Positions 28,303-37,163 of a DNA stretch of 64,000 nucleotides are shown one piece after another. Source of the DNA: Gemmatales bacterium (lineage in GTDB: Bacteria; Planctomycetota; Planctomycetia; Gemmatales; HRBIN36); NCBI GenBank assembly GCA_025060195.1, contig JANXCQ010000012.1, positions 55,786-119,785 on the forward strand, in the 5' to 3' direction. A program made the position numbers and the translations under genes. The number at the start of each line of letters is the position of its first letter. Within the stretch, counting starts at the first letter, position 1. The notes under the pieces were generated by a model, which saw only the letters and a list, made by a program, of their open reading frames with translations, ran no database searches and was not told the origin of the DNA.

Positions 28303-29397
28303 TCATTGGACATAGAACTGGGCGGGCGGCGGTAAAGGTGCTTTTTCAATCTTGTAGGCATGGACGACGGCTTTCCAGGTTCCGTCTGGAAGCTGAACGA
28401 AGTCGAGTCGTCCTTGGACACGCACCCAATCGCCGGGCTGCAAGTTCCTCACGGGTTGCCGCAATACCCCATAAATCGAAAGCGGGCGCGAATCATTGGC
28501 GCAGCAAGCCATCCGCAGTCGCACCAGGGCAAATTGATTTGGCCGACGGCCTATGGGCTGGAAGAGCCCCTCGACTTCTATGCGGCGAAACTGTTTCCAC
28601 TGTTCCCGCTGTGCCGGCACATAGGCGACTTGTTCCAATTGCGGCACGTCGGTACGCCGGATTGCCGACTCCGGCACCTCCGTGTGCGCTTCCAGGTAAT
28701 CCAATGCTTTTTCCAAACTGGCAGGCTCTTCGCTTACCCGGTATTGACAAATGGCAGCGGCGAGGCTGCGAGCCAGCGGGTCGGCGCTGAAACTCCAGGT
28801 GCCAAACGCCACCAGCACATCCCCCGGAGTGGACACACCGCCCGCAAAACCTTCGCTCTGAATCCGACTTTTACTTCGCTCAAAAGCACGCAGCATTTCA
28901 TCCCAGGGCAGGGGGAGGAGCACCAACAACACGGGGGCTAAGAGCACAAAAAAGCGCCACGGCGACCAATCATGCTCATGTTCGTGTTCTGCGTGTTGTC
29001 CATGGTGATGGCCGGGAGCTGAGGCGCCCGCTAAGGCCAGTTGGCTTTCATTCTCCCGCAAAGCGGCCAATTCGGATTCCGGCACACAGCAGCATCTCGC
29101 GTCATACTCGTGATGTTCGTGGTGGGTGTGGTCATGATGATGGCCGGGCAGATGAACGTGGCCATGTCGGCTCAACTCGCGCACCGTCCAATAGACCCAA
29201 AACGCGCGCACCACCACCAGCCCGGCGAGCACTACCCCTGCATATAGGATCATCTGCTGAATCCAGGGCACGACAGTGCTAATCGGGGTTCGTTCTCCTG
29301 TGGAAGCCCGCCAGTAATCGAACAGCATTGTCCCGGCATATATCAGGCCGACCCCCAGCATCCAGAGTTGTTCGGTCAGATAGCGCCGCAAGTGCAT
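28303..29397 (-). CDS. His-rich membrane protein, TIGR03943-like (YcgQ family)
   Basis: 364 aa. Two membrane helices at the N-terminus (about 10-30 and 45-68) are followed by two histidine-rich stretches (79-97 and 130-142), a Cys triplet at 102-104 and a third helix near 147-163. The C-terminal domain has MACCANDSRPLS and a QPGDWVRVQGRLDF OB-like segment, typical of the DUF1980/TIGR03943 family, which is found next to DUF318 permeases. Here that permease lies 43 bases upstream in the same direction. The His clusters point to binding Zn2+ or another transition metal; transport or sensing is inferred. Confidence 0.8.
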   Translation of the reverse strand: MHLRRYLTEQLWMLGVGLIYAGTMLFDYWRASTGERTPISTVVPWIQQMILYAGVVLAGLVVVRAFWVYWTVRELSRHGHVHLPGHHHDHTHHEHHEYDARCCCVPESELAALRENESQLALAGASAPGHHHGQHAEHEHEHDWSPWRFFVLLAPVLLVLLPLPWDEMLRAFERSKSRIQSEGFAGGVSTPGDVLVAFGTWSFSADPLARSLAAAICQYRVSEEPASLEKALDYLEAHTEVPESAIRRTDVPQLEQVAYVPAQREQWKQFRRIEVEGLFQPIGRRPNQFALVRLRMACCANDSRPLSIYGVLRQPVRNLQPGDWVRVQGRLDFVQLPDGTWKAVVHAYKIEKAPLPPPAQFYVQ

Positions 29398-29440
29398 AGC
29401 CAGTTCCCTGGAGTTGCGTTAGTCTCCTGTCCCATTGTAA

Positions 29441-30538
29441 TCACGGGCTACCGCTTGTCATGGTCGCGATCCAGGAACCGCGAACGAAGGCATCCAAATA
29501 ATGCGCGGACAACGCCAATAAACCGACGGTGATCGCCACGCTACCGATAATCGTCCAGATCAAACGCGGACGGAATACTCGGGTGTACATCATGTACAGC
29601 TTCAGGTCGAGCATGGGGCCGAGCACGAGAAACGCAAGCTTTCCCCCGAACGGAATCGCGATGAGGTTAGCGGCGACGAATGCATCCGCCTCACTGCACA
29701 GACACAACAACACCGCCAGCAACATCATGGCCGGCACCGCCAGAATCGGCAGGTCTTTGAGGGCGGGAAAGTAACTGATTAATTCGGCGCTTTGCACGAT
29801 AGCCGCTAACGTCGCCCCCAGGATAAGGAAGCAGGTGATTTCGAGGAAATCGTGAATGGCGATCTCCGCGATGTTGGCCAAGCGCACATACCACGGCCAG
29901 CGTGGCGGTGTCGGGTCGGAAGCTCGGTGGGCGTGGGCAAAGGGGAGGGCTTCGCTTTCGCGTACTGCAGATTTTTTCTCGACCGTAGCACCCGGGGGAT
30001 CGTCCGCAGCTTCCGGTGAGTTATTGCGCTCGGCTCGGGGCCAAGCCGCGCCGCGGATGGGTAGCAAAAGTGCCTCGGGACCGTAACGAACATCGGCCCA
30101 TTGCACCACGTGGGCCACGGTAACGGCCGTCACAAAGGCCAACCCGACACGCCAACCCACCATCTGCATCGAGGTCAGACCGTCCAGACCGCTGCGGTCG
30201 CCTGAAAAGGCCGCCCAAGTGCTGGCAATCACCACGGGATTGATCACGGGTGCTGCCAGCATGTAGGCTACCGCACAACTCAGCGGTAAGCCTTTCCGCA
30301 GCAAGCGCCGCATCACCGGTACTATGCCACATTCGCACATGGGAAACATCAGGCCTAGCAGCGCACTGGCACCCATGGCCAGTGAACGCCGGCGCGGCAA
30401 CAGACGTGTAATTGCCCCTTGCGGTAACAGTTCTTCCAGGGTTCCCGAAATCAATGCCCCCAAGGCAATAAACGGCAACGCTTCGAAGAATATGCTGATG
30501 AAAATGACTAGAAATCGCTCCACCGCATTATCGCTCAC
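29441..30538 (-). CDS. DUF318-family permease (YraQ/YcgR type)
   Basis: 365 aa; about 8-10 membrane helices. The motif FPMCECGIVPV and MLAAPVINPVVIASTW are characteristic of the DUF318 (ArsP_1-like) permeases, whose Cys residues in CEC may bind metal or metalloid. A charged Pro-rich loop (about 155-205) separates the two halves. It starts with GTG. It is encoded just upstream of the His-rich TIGR03943-like partner, the conserved two-gene module of this family, and downstream of a ZnuB-type permease. The substrate is probably a metal or metal-ligand. Confidence 0.87.
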   Translation of the reverse strand: MSDNAVERFLVIFISIFFEALPFIALGALISGTLEELLPQGAITRLLPRRRSLAMGASALLGLMFPMCECGIVPVMRRLLRKGLPLSCAVAYMLAAPVINPVVIASTWAAFSGDRSGLDGLTSMQMVGWRVGLAFVTAVTVAHVVQWADVRYGPEALLLPIRGAAWPRAERNNSPEAADDPPGATVEKKSAVRESEALPFAHAHRASDPTPPRWPWYVRLANIAEIAIHDFLEITCFLILGATLAAIVQSAELISYFPALKDLPILAVPAMMLLAVLLCLCSEADAFVAANLIAIPFGGKLAFLVLGPMLDLKLYMMYTRVFRPRLIWTIIGSVAITVGLLALSAHYLDAFVRGSWIATMTSGSP

Positions 30539-30685
30539 GGCAAAAATTACTCCTCGCAGCTAGTCCTCGTCAGGAAAATCATCACCGGCGGCTCGCTTCC
30601 TAGTTATTATGGTAAGTGCGCCGGATAATGAAATCATCGGGGTTAGCAAGAGAGTCGGCTAGTCGGATTCACCCGCGCCTGCCCG

Positions 30686-31729
30686 CTAATGAGAAGTCAA
30701 AACGGGGCGGGGTCCGCGGAAGTAACGTCCCAGGAACATCGAAGTAAAGAACAGCATCACGCCCAAGACCACCATGGCTCCGCCTGAACCCAACGCGATT
30801 CGCTGTCTGCCAACCTCCAGCACGACCAGGTAGCTCAACAAGGTGCCTCCGGGGCCTGCCAGGAGGGCCGTGGCGATAGCGAGCCAGAAATATTGTCGTA
30901 AGTTGCGGGCCACGTTGAGCGCCGTCGCGGCAGGGAAAATGAGCATGGCATTAATCAGTAACGCCCCAACTACTTTCACGCAGTAGTTGACCACGAAGGC
31001 CAGCAACACGATGAGCAAATACTGCAGCATGCGCACCGAAATGCCCCGCGCGTGGGCCAGGCTGGGATTGAAGCTGATGAACACCAACGGGTTATAGAGC
31101 CACCAAAGGAATAGCAACACGCTCACCAACAGGAGCACAAAATGCACCAAATCCGTTCCCGAAATAGCCAGCGGTTCGCCGAAGAGGAAGTTTTCAGGAC
31201 TGAAACCCCGCACCCCGGCCGCACTAATACCTTTGATCAGGACAGCGCCGAGCCCCATAGCGCCTGCGAAGAAGACGCCGATCACCGTGTCGTTGGCCAA
31301 TGAGGTCTTTTCCCGCACTACCGCAATGCCTAAGCCTACGGCAGCGCCTAAGAGCGTCATCACCGTGAGGATGCCTTCTTCACCTGTGATCCAACCCAGG
31401 AGGTTCATAATCAGACCGAGTGAAACCCCTGCGATGGCACAATGCGCCAAGGCATCGCTAAAAAAGGCCATGCGATTGCTTATCACCAGGGCACTGGCTG
31501 CCCCGCAAATCAGGCTCACCAGGGTCACGCCGATTAGGCCCTTTACCTGGGCAGGATGGCTGGTGATAGCATCCAAGCCGTAGCGCTCCTGCGACTGGTC
31601 GCGCAGCTGGAGAATGGCTTGATCTACGCGCTCCCCCCAGCGGGCCAGCCAGCCCAGTTGCGACTCGAAACACGTGAGGGAGATCAGAAGCACCAGAATA
31701 GCCAGACTTAGCCAGGCACGCAGACGCAT
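30686..31729 (-). CDS. ABC-3 family metal (Zn/Mn) transporter permease
   Basis: 347 aa. It has the ZnuB/MntB-like fold: about 8-9 helices after a 50-residue N-terminal extension with its own helix and a charged linker. Typical segments are FFSDALAHCAIAGVSLG, GFSPENFLFGEPLAIS and KVVGALLINAMLIFPAATA. It would form the membrane channel of a zinc or manganese importer, with an ATPase and a solute-binding protein; neither is in this window. It is first of a run with the DUF318 permease (147 bases apart), which suggests a shared metal theme. Confidence 0.9.
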   Translation of the reverse strand: MRLRAWLSLAILVLLISLTCFESQLGWLARWGERVDQAILQLRDQSQERYGLDAITSHPAQVKGLIGVTLVSLICGAASALVISNRMAFFSDALAHCAIAGVSLGLIMNLLGWITGEEGILTVMTLLGAAVGLGIAVVREKTSLANDTVIGVFFAGAMGLGAVLIKGISAAGVRGFSPENFLFGEPLAISGTDLVHFVLLLVSVLLFLWWLYNPLVFISFNPSLAHARGISVRMLQYLLIVLLAFVVNYCVKVVGALLINAMLIFPAATALNVARNLRQYFWLAIATALLAGPGGTLLSYLVVLEVGRQRIALGSGGAMVVLGVMLFFTSMFLGRYFRGPRPVLTSH

Positions 31730-31901
31730 GGTTGCTCGCCAGGTATTCAGGATAATTTGCAGGCGCTGTGCCGTAGTACAGCAAAGCTCAGGATGATTGG
31801 TTACGAACGAAACTGGAAGGCTTGGGCTACTTCTTTATGATACGTACTGATTCGGTTCATAGTGGGGGTACCGCGCCTGCCCTGCTATACGGAGAACAAC
31901 C

Positions 31902-32609
31902 ATGCGAAACGTCCGTCGTGCCTGGATCCCAATCCTAACCGCGGCAGCTATCGCGCTAAGTATCGAAGGCATAACCTTTCCTACCATAGGGCAAGGGGTA
32001 GCCGACCAGCCCACGAAAAGTGCTCTGGAAACTGATCCCAAGGGCTGGAAAGATATCCTACCAAATAAGAATCTCGAAGGCTGGCACCGTGTGCCCGTTC
32101 CGCCCGGTGGCAAGCTAAGCCCGCGGAACCCCTGGCGGGTGGACGAAGCGCAACGCATCCTGATCTGCGATGGTGTGGGCGTTCATGAAAATCTCCAGTA
32201 TCAACGCGAGCTAAGCGATTTCATTTTCCATGTGGAATGGCGCTTTGCCCCCGTGGAAGGGAAGAAAGGCTATAACAGCGGCGTCTATGTGCGCAATTCG
32301 CCTGATGGTGAAATTTGGCACCAAGCTCAGGTGGGCGATCGTAATGTCGGGTTTATCTTCGGAGATACGCTGATCGGCGGTAAGAAAATGCGTATTCGTG
32401 TCGGGGAGACCAAACCTCAGCGCGGCAAACCGCCGGGAGAGTGGAATGTGTACGAAATTACTTGCAGGGGTAAGGAGGTGATCCTTTGGATCAACGGCTA
32501 CGTAACGGCCCATTGGAAAGAATGTGAAGTGCTGCGCGGAGAGATTGGCCTCGAAGCCGAGGGCTGGTACATCGAATTTCGCAATCTGCAGCTCAAAGAG
32601 CTGCCCTAA
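31902..32609 (+). CDS. Secreted DUF1080 (3-keto-disaccharide hydrolase-like) protein
   Basis: 235 aa; the second DUF1080 copy in the window. Signal peptide about 1-30. The opening motif here is LPNKNLEGWHRVP. YNSGVYVRNSPDGEIWHQAQVGD matches the NSGVFVHVSGPDQIWPKGVEAQ segment of the first copy, and the end reads YIEFRNLQLKELP. The overall identity to the first copy looks low, so they are ancient paralogs rather than a recent duplication. It faces the reverse-strand metal cluster across a divergent promoter region of about 170 bases. Confidence 0.86.
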   Translation: MRNVRRAWIPILTAAAIALSIEGITFPTIGQGVADQPTKSALETDPKGWKDILPNKNLEGWHRVPVPPGGKLSPRNPWRVDEAQRILICDGVGVHENLQYQRELSDFIFHVEWRFAPVEGKKGYNSGVYVRNSPDGEIWHQAQVGDRNVGFIFGDTLIGGKKMRIRVGETKPQRGKPPGEWNVYEITCRGKEVILWINGYVTAHWKECEVLRGEIGLEAEGWYIEFRNLQLKELP

Positions 32610-32636
32610 ATCAACAGCGTTCCACTTAATCACTTA

Positions 32637-34115
32637 CTAAGGACACACCGTGCAGGCTTGCAACAAGCGCGACGCCCAGCGATACATGAGACCCATCGCA
32701 GTGTGGGCTTGTTCGGGCGTGATGACTAGCGGCGGGGCGATGCGAATCACTTTCTTGGCCAGCGGCCCCAGTAGGTGAATCCCCGTGGGCCCGTCCCCAA
32801 GGTAGCACTCTAGAACGAAAGCATTGGCCCAGTCGCTGGCGCTTCGTCCCGCCCAGTCCCACATTTCCACACCCCAGACCATACCGCCTCGTTCGCCACG
32901 AACGTAGCCCACGAAGGGTAGGTCTTTGAGACGAACCAACCCCTCTTCGATAATCGGCGACACCTGACGCACGTTGCCGAGGATGTCCTGGGCCGCGTAG
33001 CAATCTAGCGTGGCCAGTACGCCCGCACAGGTCAGAGGATTGCCACTATACGTGTCAGAGCCTTCGGCGTAATCCAAGGCCGCGAACAGGTCGGCGCGTC
33101 CAACCGCGACCGCCCCCGGCACCCCATTGGCCAACCCTTTCCCAAGCACGACTATATCAGGTTCAAGCTCATACTGTTCGAAGGCAAACCATTTTCCCGT
33201 GCGTCCGAACGCGGATTGTACTTCGTCCAAAATTAGTACCCAGTCGTGTTCACGACAATATTGCTGCAACAGTTGCAAGTAGGCTTTTGGCGGATGATAG
33301 GAGCCACCGCCGCCGAGATACGGCTCGGTGATCAGCGCAGTAATCCGCCGACCGTATTGAGCGATTAAGGCGTCCAGTTCGCGTTGATAAGGGGTGGGAT
33401 CAAAAGGCTGGTCGCGTAAGGTTACGTCGCGACACTCATTCATCGGGAAGCTGATGAAGCGGACCCGGGGGTCGCGTTCGCGGTCGGTTTCACAGCCGGT
33501 GGTTGCGCCAGCTAAACCTTTCTTCCCATGGAAACCGTAGCGGGTCGCCAGGATGACGTCGCGGTGCCGATCCCGGGCCAGGGCGGCCCACAAGGCTTTG
33601 ATGATAGCTTCTGAGCCCGAGGCGGCCCATAACACCTGCTCTAGGCGTTTGCCTCCCGGTCGGCTGCGTACCAGCTCGAGCAGGCGTCGGCTCGCTTCCG
33701 CTTCCAGTTCCGTCATAGCGTTGTAAGCGGTCAAGGGCGCGGCAAGCCGGAAATGGTCCGTCGGCGAACCGTCCGGCTGCGTACCTGGTCGCGGGGGCAA
33801 CGACCAGCCGAGATAGTGCCAGAACCGTTCGAGCCAAAGTTCGGGATTATGTCCCAAATTCGCCACCAAGACGCCCGAGGTGAAATCGTAAAGCTGCCGG
33901 CCATCGGGCGTCCAATGGAAAACGCCTGCGCTCTTGCTGAGAACCGCCAAGGTCGGCGTATAAGTCCTTTGCGTTTTGGGTTCGAGTTGTTGCACCAGCG
34001 CACGTACGGCGTTGCCGCGTGGTTCACGGGGATGAACGATGCGCTCCGGCAGTTCGCGGTCGGGTCGAATCGGCGGCAAACCCACGAGATCGGGGTTCTC
34101 ACACACGCGGTTCAT
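32637..34115 (-). CDS. Class-III PLP-dependent aminotransferase
   Basis: 492 aa from the ATG at 34115, preceded by GGAGGT; it overlaps the upstream Gfo/Idh gene by 17 bases. Motifs: WAASGSEAIIKALWAAL (PLP phosphate binding), LILDEVQSAFGRTGKWFA (Asp binding the PLP ring nitrogen), and VLGKGLANGVPGAVAVG with the PLP lysine near residue 325. The fold is that of 4-aminobutyrate/ornithine transaminases. The tight coupling to a Gfo/Idh oxidoreductase suggests the two act in one pathway, possibly ketone formation and then amination, but the substrate is unknown. Confidence 0.92.
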   Translation of the reverse strand: MNRVCENPDLVGLPPIRPDRELPERIVHPREPRGNAVRALVQQLEPKTQRTYTPTLAVLSKSAGVFHWTPDGRQLYDFTSGVLVANLGHNPELWLERFWHYLGWSLPPRPGTQPDGSPTDHFRLAAPLTAYNAMTELEAEASRRLLELVRSRPGGKRLEQVLWAASGSEAIIKALWAALARDRHRDVILATRYGFHGKKGLAGATTGCETDRERDPRVRFISFPMNECRDVTLRDQPFDPTPYQRELDALIAQYGRRITALITEPYLGGGGSYHPPKAYLQLLQQYCREHDWVLILDEVQSAFGRTGKWFAFEQYELEPDIVVLGKGLANGVPGAVAVGRADLFAALDYAEGSDTYSGNPLTCAGVLATLDCYAAQDILGNVRQVSPIIEEGLVRLKDLPFVGYVRGERGGMVWGVEMWDWAGRSASDWANAFVLECYLGDGPTGIHLLGPLAKKVIRIAPPLVITPEQAHTAMGLMYRWASRLLQACTVCP

Positions 34116-35388
34116 AAAGTACCTCCAATTCCTCTCTTCCCGGCACGGCAAGCACGAGACCCCCGCGGGGATGGTTAACGTAAACGACGGCATCAGACTG
34201 GCCGGCCAGGTGTCGGCGGAGAATCTCCTCCAGCGCGTGTACTACCGCAACGGTGTGGCGATCCGCGGATAAATCGTTGTATGCTAATGCCCGCATCTCG
34301 GCCAAGCGATGGGCACGTTCCTGCGGCGGCCCACCAAACTCGACGTAAGCGACTTCCTCGAAGAACCGCTCGATCGCCTCGATACCGTAGCCCCGCTGGC
34401 TTCGTTCACCCCAGGGTTCCAAGAAACAGGCGTTGTAGTGATGATTGGGCGTGATCTTATATTCGGTCGGCGTCTTTCCCTCGATCGTCACTTCCACACC
34501 GCGTTTCCGTTGGTGAGCATTCCAGACGGCATTATCAAAGCGGAATTGCACCTCCTGTTCCACGTAACCGGGAAAATTATCGGGGTTGACCCAACTGGTG
34601 TGAATGTCGAAAGCCGCTTCCCGGCCGTCGGGGTAAACGTAGACGATGCGCAGTTGAACCGAGTCCCACGTCGGGCCATGCACTTCGCCGACCAGTCCGC
34701 GCTGTCCTGTGGCGGTGATGCGGGCCAAGCGTGTGGCTGTACCATGAAAGAACGTGAAATCAATGAGCTTCACGTAATGCACCGCGACATAACTGCCAGG
34801 ATTCCGCCCGCTAATCCACTCCGCAAACTGCTTTTGACTGATCTGCTTCGGTTCGAGTAAGGAACAATAGCCATTGTTCACATGCCTCAGGACATGGTCG
34901 GCCACCAGGGTGCGTAATCGCTTGTGATCGGGGTCGAACAACTTGTGGTAAACCACCTTCGCTAAGGCGCCGTTGTCCTGGGCCAGTTGCAGCAAATCGT
35001 CCAGTTCCTGAAGTCGCAACACAGATGGCTTTTCGAGGAGCACGTGCTTCCCCATGGCCAGGGCTAGGCGCGCTGCAGGGTAGTGGCGGTCGTCGGGACT
35101 GGCCACGCACACCACATCTACGCCCACTTCCAGCAGTTTCCTAACCGCATCGGGTTCAGTAACGCTCACGAACGGGCCGATACGGTCGCCCGCTTGCTGA
35201 CGGTATTTTTCAGCGCGGATTCCTGTGCGCGTGGCGACGGCGGTGAGTTCGACGGCGACGTGTCCCGTCTGCGGCGTCCAGAATCCACGCCGATGAAGCT
35301 TTTCCAGAGCCGGTCGGTAGGTCTCCTCGAAAATCATGCCCATACCAACCATACCTACGCGTAAACGCCTAGTAGGCCCCTCAATCAT
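34099..35388 (-). CDS. Gfo/Idh/MocA family oxidoreductase
   Basis: 429 aa from the ATG at 35388, which has AAGGAGGT (35393-35400). An open frame extends 133 codons further upstream, but that part reads as antisense of the neighbouring small gene and is rejected. The Rossmann motif RVGMVGMGMIFE, then VVCVASPDDRHYPAA and LLEKPSVL (EKP) are clear. About 430 residues is longer than the usual 350-380, with an insertion in the C-terminal domain. Its 3' end overlaps the aminotransferase start by 17 bases, so the pair is coupled. Confidence 0.92.
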   Translation of the reverse strand: MIEGPTRRLRVGMVGMGMIFEETYRPALEKLHRRGFWTPQTGHVAVELTAVATRTGIRAEKYRQQAGDRIGPFVSVTEPDAVRKLLEVGVDVVCVASPDDRHYPAARLALAMGKHVLLEKPSVLRLQELDDLLQLAQDNGALAKVVYHKLFDPDHKRLRTLVADHVLRHVNNGYCSLLEPKQISQKQFAEWISGRNPGSYVAVHYVKLIDFTFFHGTATRLARITATGQRGLVGEVHGPTWDSVQLRIVYVYPDGREAAFDIHTSWVNPDNFPGYVEQEVQFRFDNAVWNAHQRKRGVEVTIEGKTPTEYKITPNHHYNACFLEPWGERSQRGYGIEAIERFFEEVAYVEFGGPPQERAHRLAEMRALAYNDLSADRHTVAVVHALEEILRRHLAGQSDAVVYVNHPRGGLVLAVPGREELEVLYEPRV

Positions 35389-35435
35389 CCATACCTCCTT
35401 TTTGCAGGCACGTGAGGAAGTTAGCCAACGGGCGA

Positions 35436-35807
35436 TTACGGTAGAAAGTATAACACGGCGGTAGCCGCTACGGCCATGAGTAGCGACAGCACCGTGATGT
35501 GGAGCGTAGTGCGCCGAGCCGCGGCGACCGCTTGCGGGTCTTCGAGAGGTTTTTCGCCGTCGTCCCAATTGCACGTCCCGCGTGCTGCCATTACCACTCA
35601 GGTGGCCCCTCGGGCCTCGAACCACGCCAGGAACCCAAACCATAGGGGCAAGAATAACAGCAAGCGCCAGAGTCGATCTATTGGCCACCAGACGAGCATG
35701 CCATAAAGCGCTAAGGCAAGGGCCAAACTCATCCCGCCGATCACGGCGCGTTTGCGCCGTTCGCGGACTCCGATGTTGCCCACACACCCGGGCGCTGGCG
35801 TTGTCAT
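35436..35807 (-). CDS. Small membrane protein with in-frame TGA, candidate selenoprotein
   Basis: The frame from ATG 35807 (weak AAGG upstream) meets TGA at 35598-35600, then stays open for 53 more codons to TAA at 35436-35438. Residues 1-69 contain CVGNIGVRERRKR (8-20), a helix at about 21-40, and RLWRLLLFLPLWFGFLAWFEAR (about 44-65). After the TGA (position 70) the sequence runs VVMAARGTCNWDDGE, and ends with a third hydrophobic helix. From memory, proteins of this family (NIGxxERRKR start) carry TCV-x-x-AARG at this place, so TGA replaces a conserved Cys. A hairpin fitting a bacterial SECIS follows. It may be a selenoprotein, a nonsense mutant or an error. The total would be 123 aa. Confidence 0.6.
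35571..35585 (-). promoter_or_regulatory. SECIS-like hairpin just after the in-frame TGA
   Basis: On the reverse strand GCACG (35585-35581) pairs perfectly with CGTGC (35575-35571) around the loop CGGGA. Counting from the TGA, the stem starts at base 13 and the loop at base 18, with G as second loop base. Bacterial SECIS elements place the loop about 16-37 bases after UGA with a G among the first two loop bases. The hairpin also encodes AARGTC, so it may exist by chance. Confidence 0.4.
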
Positions 35808-35906
35808 GGCCGAGTTACCTTGGCTCTTTTGAAATAGCCCCGTTTCCGGGCTAGTTTCTGGGCTACTCGAGAGAATATTGAATTTTCCGGGATTTTTCAC
35901 GACCGT

Positions 35907-36024
35907 AATTGAACATAACAGCTGTTATAGGAAGTTAATCGTCGAGCATCGGATCGGTCTCGCTCGCGCGCGGCATGGCCCGAGCCGCGACCACAACTTC
36001 CGATAACCGCTCTTATGTTCAATT
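35907..36024. repeat. Large imperfect inverted repeat, 30-bp arms
   Basis: The arms at 35907-35936 and 35995-36024 are inverted copies with 27 of 30 bases matching, separated by 58 GC-rich bases. The arms begin AATTGAACATAA and are AT-rich. The left arm contains the perfect 14-base palindrome ATAACAGCTGTTAT (35915-35928); the right arm has a decayed form. It lies between the small membrane-protein gene and accA. It could be a miniature transposable element with terminal repeats, a cruciform, or a pair of operators. No target-site duplication was seen. Confidence 0.75.
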
Positions 36025-36095
36025 AACCATATGAAAAACCGCCTCTTGATAACTTAGGATATGCACCTAGTGACGGGGGCCATAGCTGCGTGGCA

Positions 36096-37163
36096 TCATT
36101 CCTGGTCGGGCTCCACGGTAACTTCCTCCAACGGCTCGTGGGAGAGTTGTTCGTCGGCGTTCACGGGAGCTTGCAAGGCTGCGGAGGCCAAGGCCGCTTC
36201 TCCTTCGAGAAAAACTCCCATGCGGCGGTATTTTTCATAACGGCGCTGTAGCAGAACATCGGTGGGCACATCACGGAGTTCGCGAAGATAACGTAATAAG
36301 TAAGTTTTGAGCGTGTTGGCCATGCCGCGCGGATCGCGGTGCGCACCTCCGAGTGGTTCGGGAATAATATCATCGAGGATACCGAGCCGTTGCAGATCGC
36401 GGGCCGTTAGTTTCAATGCCTCGGCCGCGCGGATTTTCGTTTCCTCCGTGGCTTCCTTCCACAGAATGCCGGCGCATCCCTCAGGGCTGATGACGGAGTA
36501 GTAGGCGAACTCGAGCATGGCCAATTTGTCGCCCACGCCGATGCCCAGCGCGCCGCCCGACCCCCCTTCCCCGATGACGACGCAGATAATCGGCGTGGGT
36601 AATCGGGCCATTTCCATGAGATTAGCCGCGATAAGGTGAGCCTGGCCCCGCTCCTCAGCGCCGATGCCCGGATACGCCCCCGGCGTATCAATCAACGAAA
36701 TAATGGGGACGCGAAACTTGGCAGCCAATTTCATCTTCAGCAGCGCCTTGCGATAACCTTCGGGATGGGCGCAACCGTAGAAGCATTGCTGGCGTTCCTG
36801 TAGATTGCGTCCTTTCTGGTGGCCGACCAGCATCACTTTGTAATCGCCAATCCGGGCGAAACCGGTGCGAATGGCGCGGTCATCGCCGAAAGCGCGGTCG
36901 CCGTGCAGTTCGACGAAATCCTCGGCCATCATCTCGACATAATCGAGGAATTGCGGCCGTTCCGGATGCCGCGCTACCAGCACCGTTTCCCAAGCCGACA
37001 GGTGGCTATAAATCTTGCGTTTGAGATTGGTCAGTTCACGGCGTAATCGTTGCAATTCCTCCACGCTCGCCAGTTTCTTCTCCACATCCGCTTCCAAGCG
37101 GGCGAGCGCTTCTTCCAGTTCATAAATTTCCTTCTCAAAAGGCAAACGGTAGGTCGAAGTCAT
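36096..37163 (-). CDS. accA: Acetyl-CoA carboxylase carboxyltransferase subunit alpha
   Basis: 355 aa from the ATG at 37163; a TTG at 37208 would add 15 residues without homology. It transfers the carboxyl group from carboxybiotin to acetyl-CoA, together with AccD, to begin fatty-acid synthesis. LPFEKEIYELEEALARLE is the typical start, then ARHPERPQFLDYVEMM, ELHGDRAFGDD, DTPGAYPGIGAEERGQ and GEGGSGGALGIGVGD, then YSVISPEGCAGILWK. The C-terminus has 20-30 extra acidic residues relative to E. coli. accD is not in the window. No clear Shine-Dalgarno was seen. Confidence 0.95.
   Translation of the reverse strand: MTSTYRLPFEKEIYELEEALARLEADVEKKLASVEELQRLRRELTNLKRKIYSHLSAWETVLVARHPERPQFLDYVEMMAEDFVELHGDRAFGDDRAIRTGFARIGDYKVMLVGHQKGRNLQERQQCFYGCAHPEGYRKALLKMKLAAKFRVPIISLIDTPGAYPGIGAEERGQAHLIAANLMEMARLPTPIICVVIGEGGSGGALGIGVGDKLAMLEFAYYSVISPEGCAGILWKEATEETKIRAAEALKLTARDLQRLGILDDIIPEPLGGAHRDPRGMANTLKTYLLRYLRELRDVPTDVLLQRRYEKYRRMGVFLEGEAALASAALQAPVNADEQLSHEPLEEVTVEPDQE

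Noticed and set aside
35389..35787. N-terminal extension of the Gfo/Idh gene to 35787
   Set aside because: It overlaps the small membrane-protein gene in another frame, lacks homology, and a strong ribosome-binding site supports the start at 35388.
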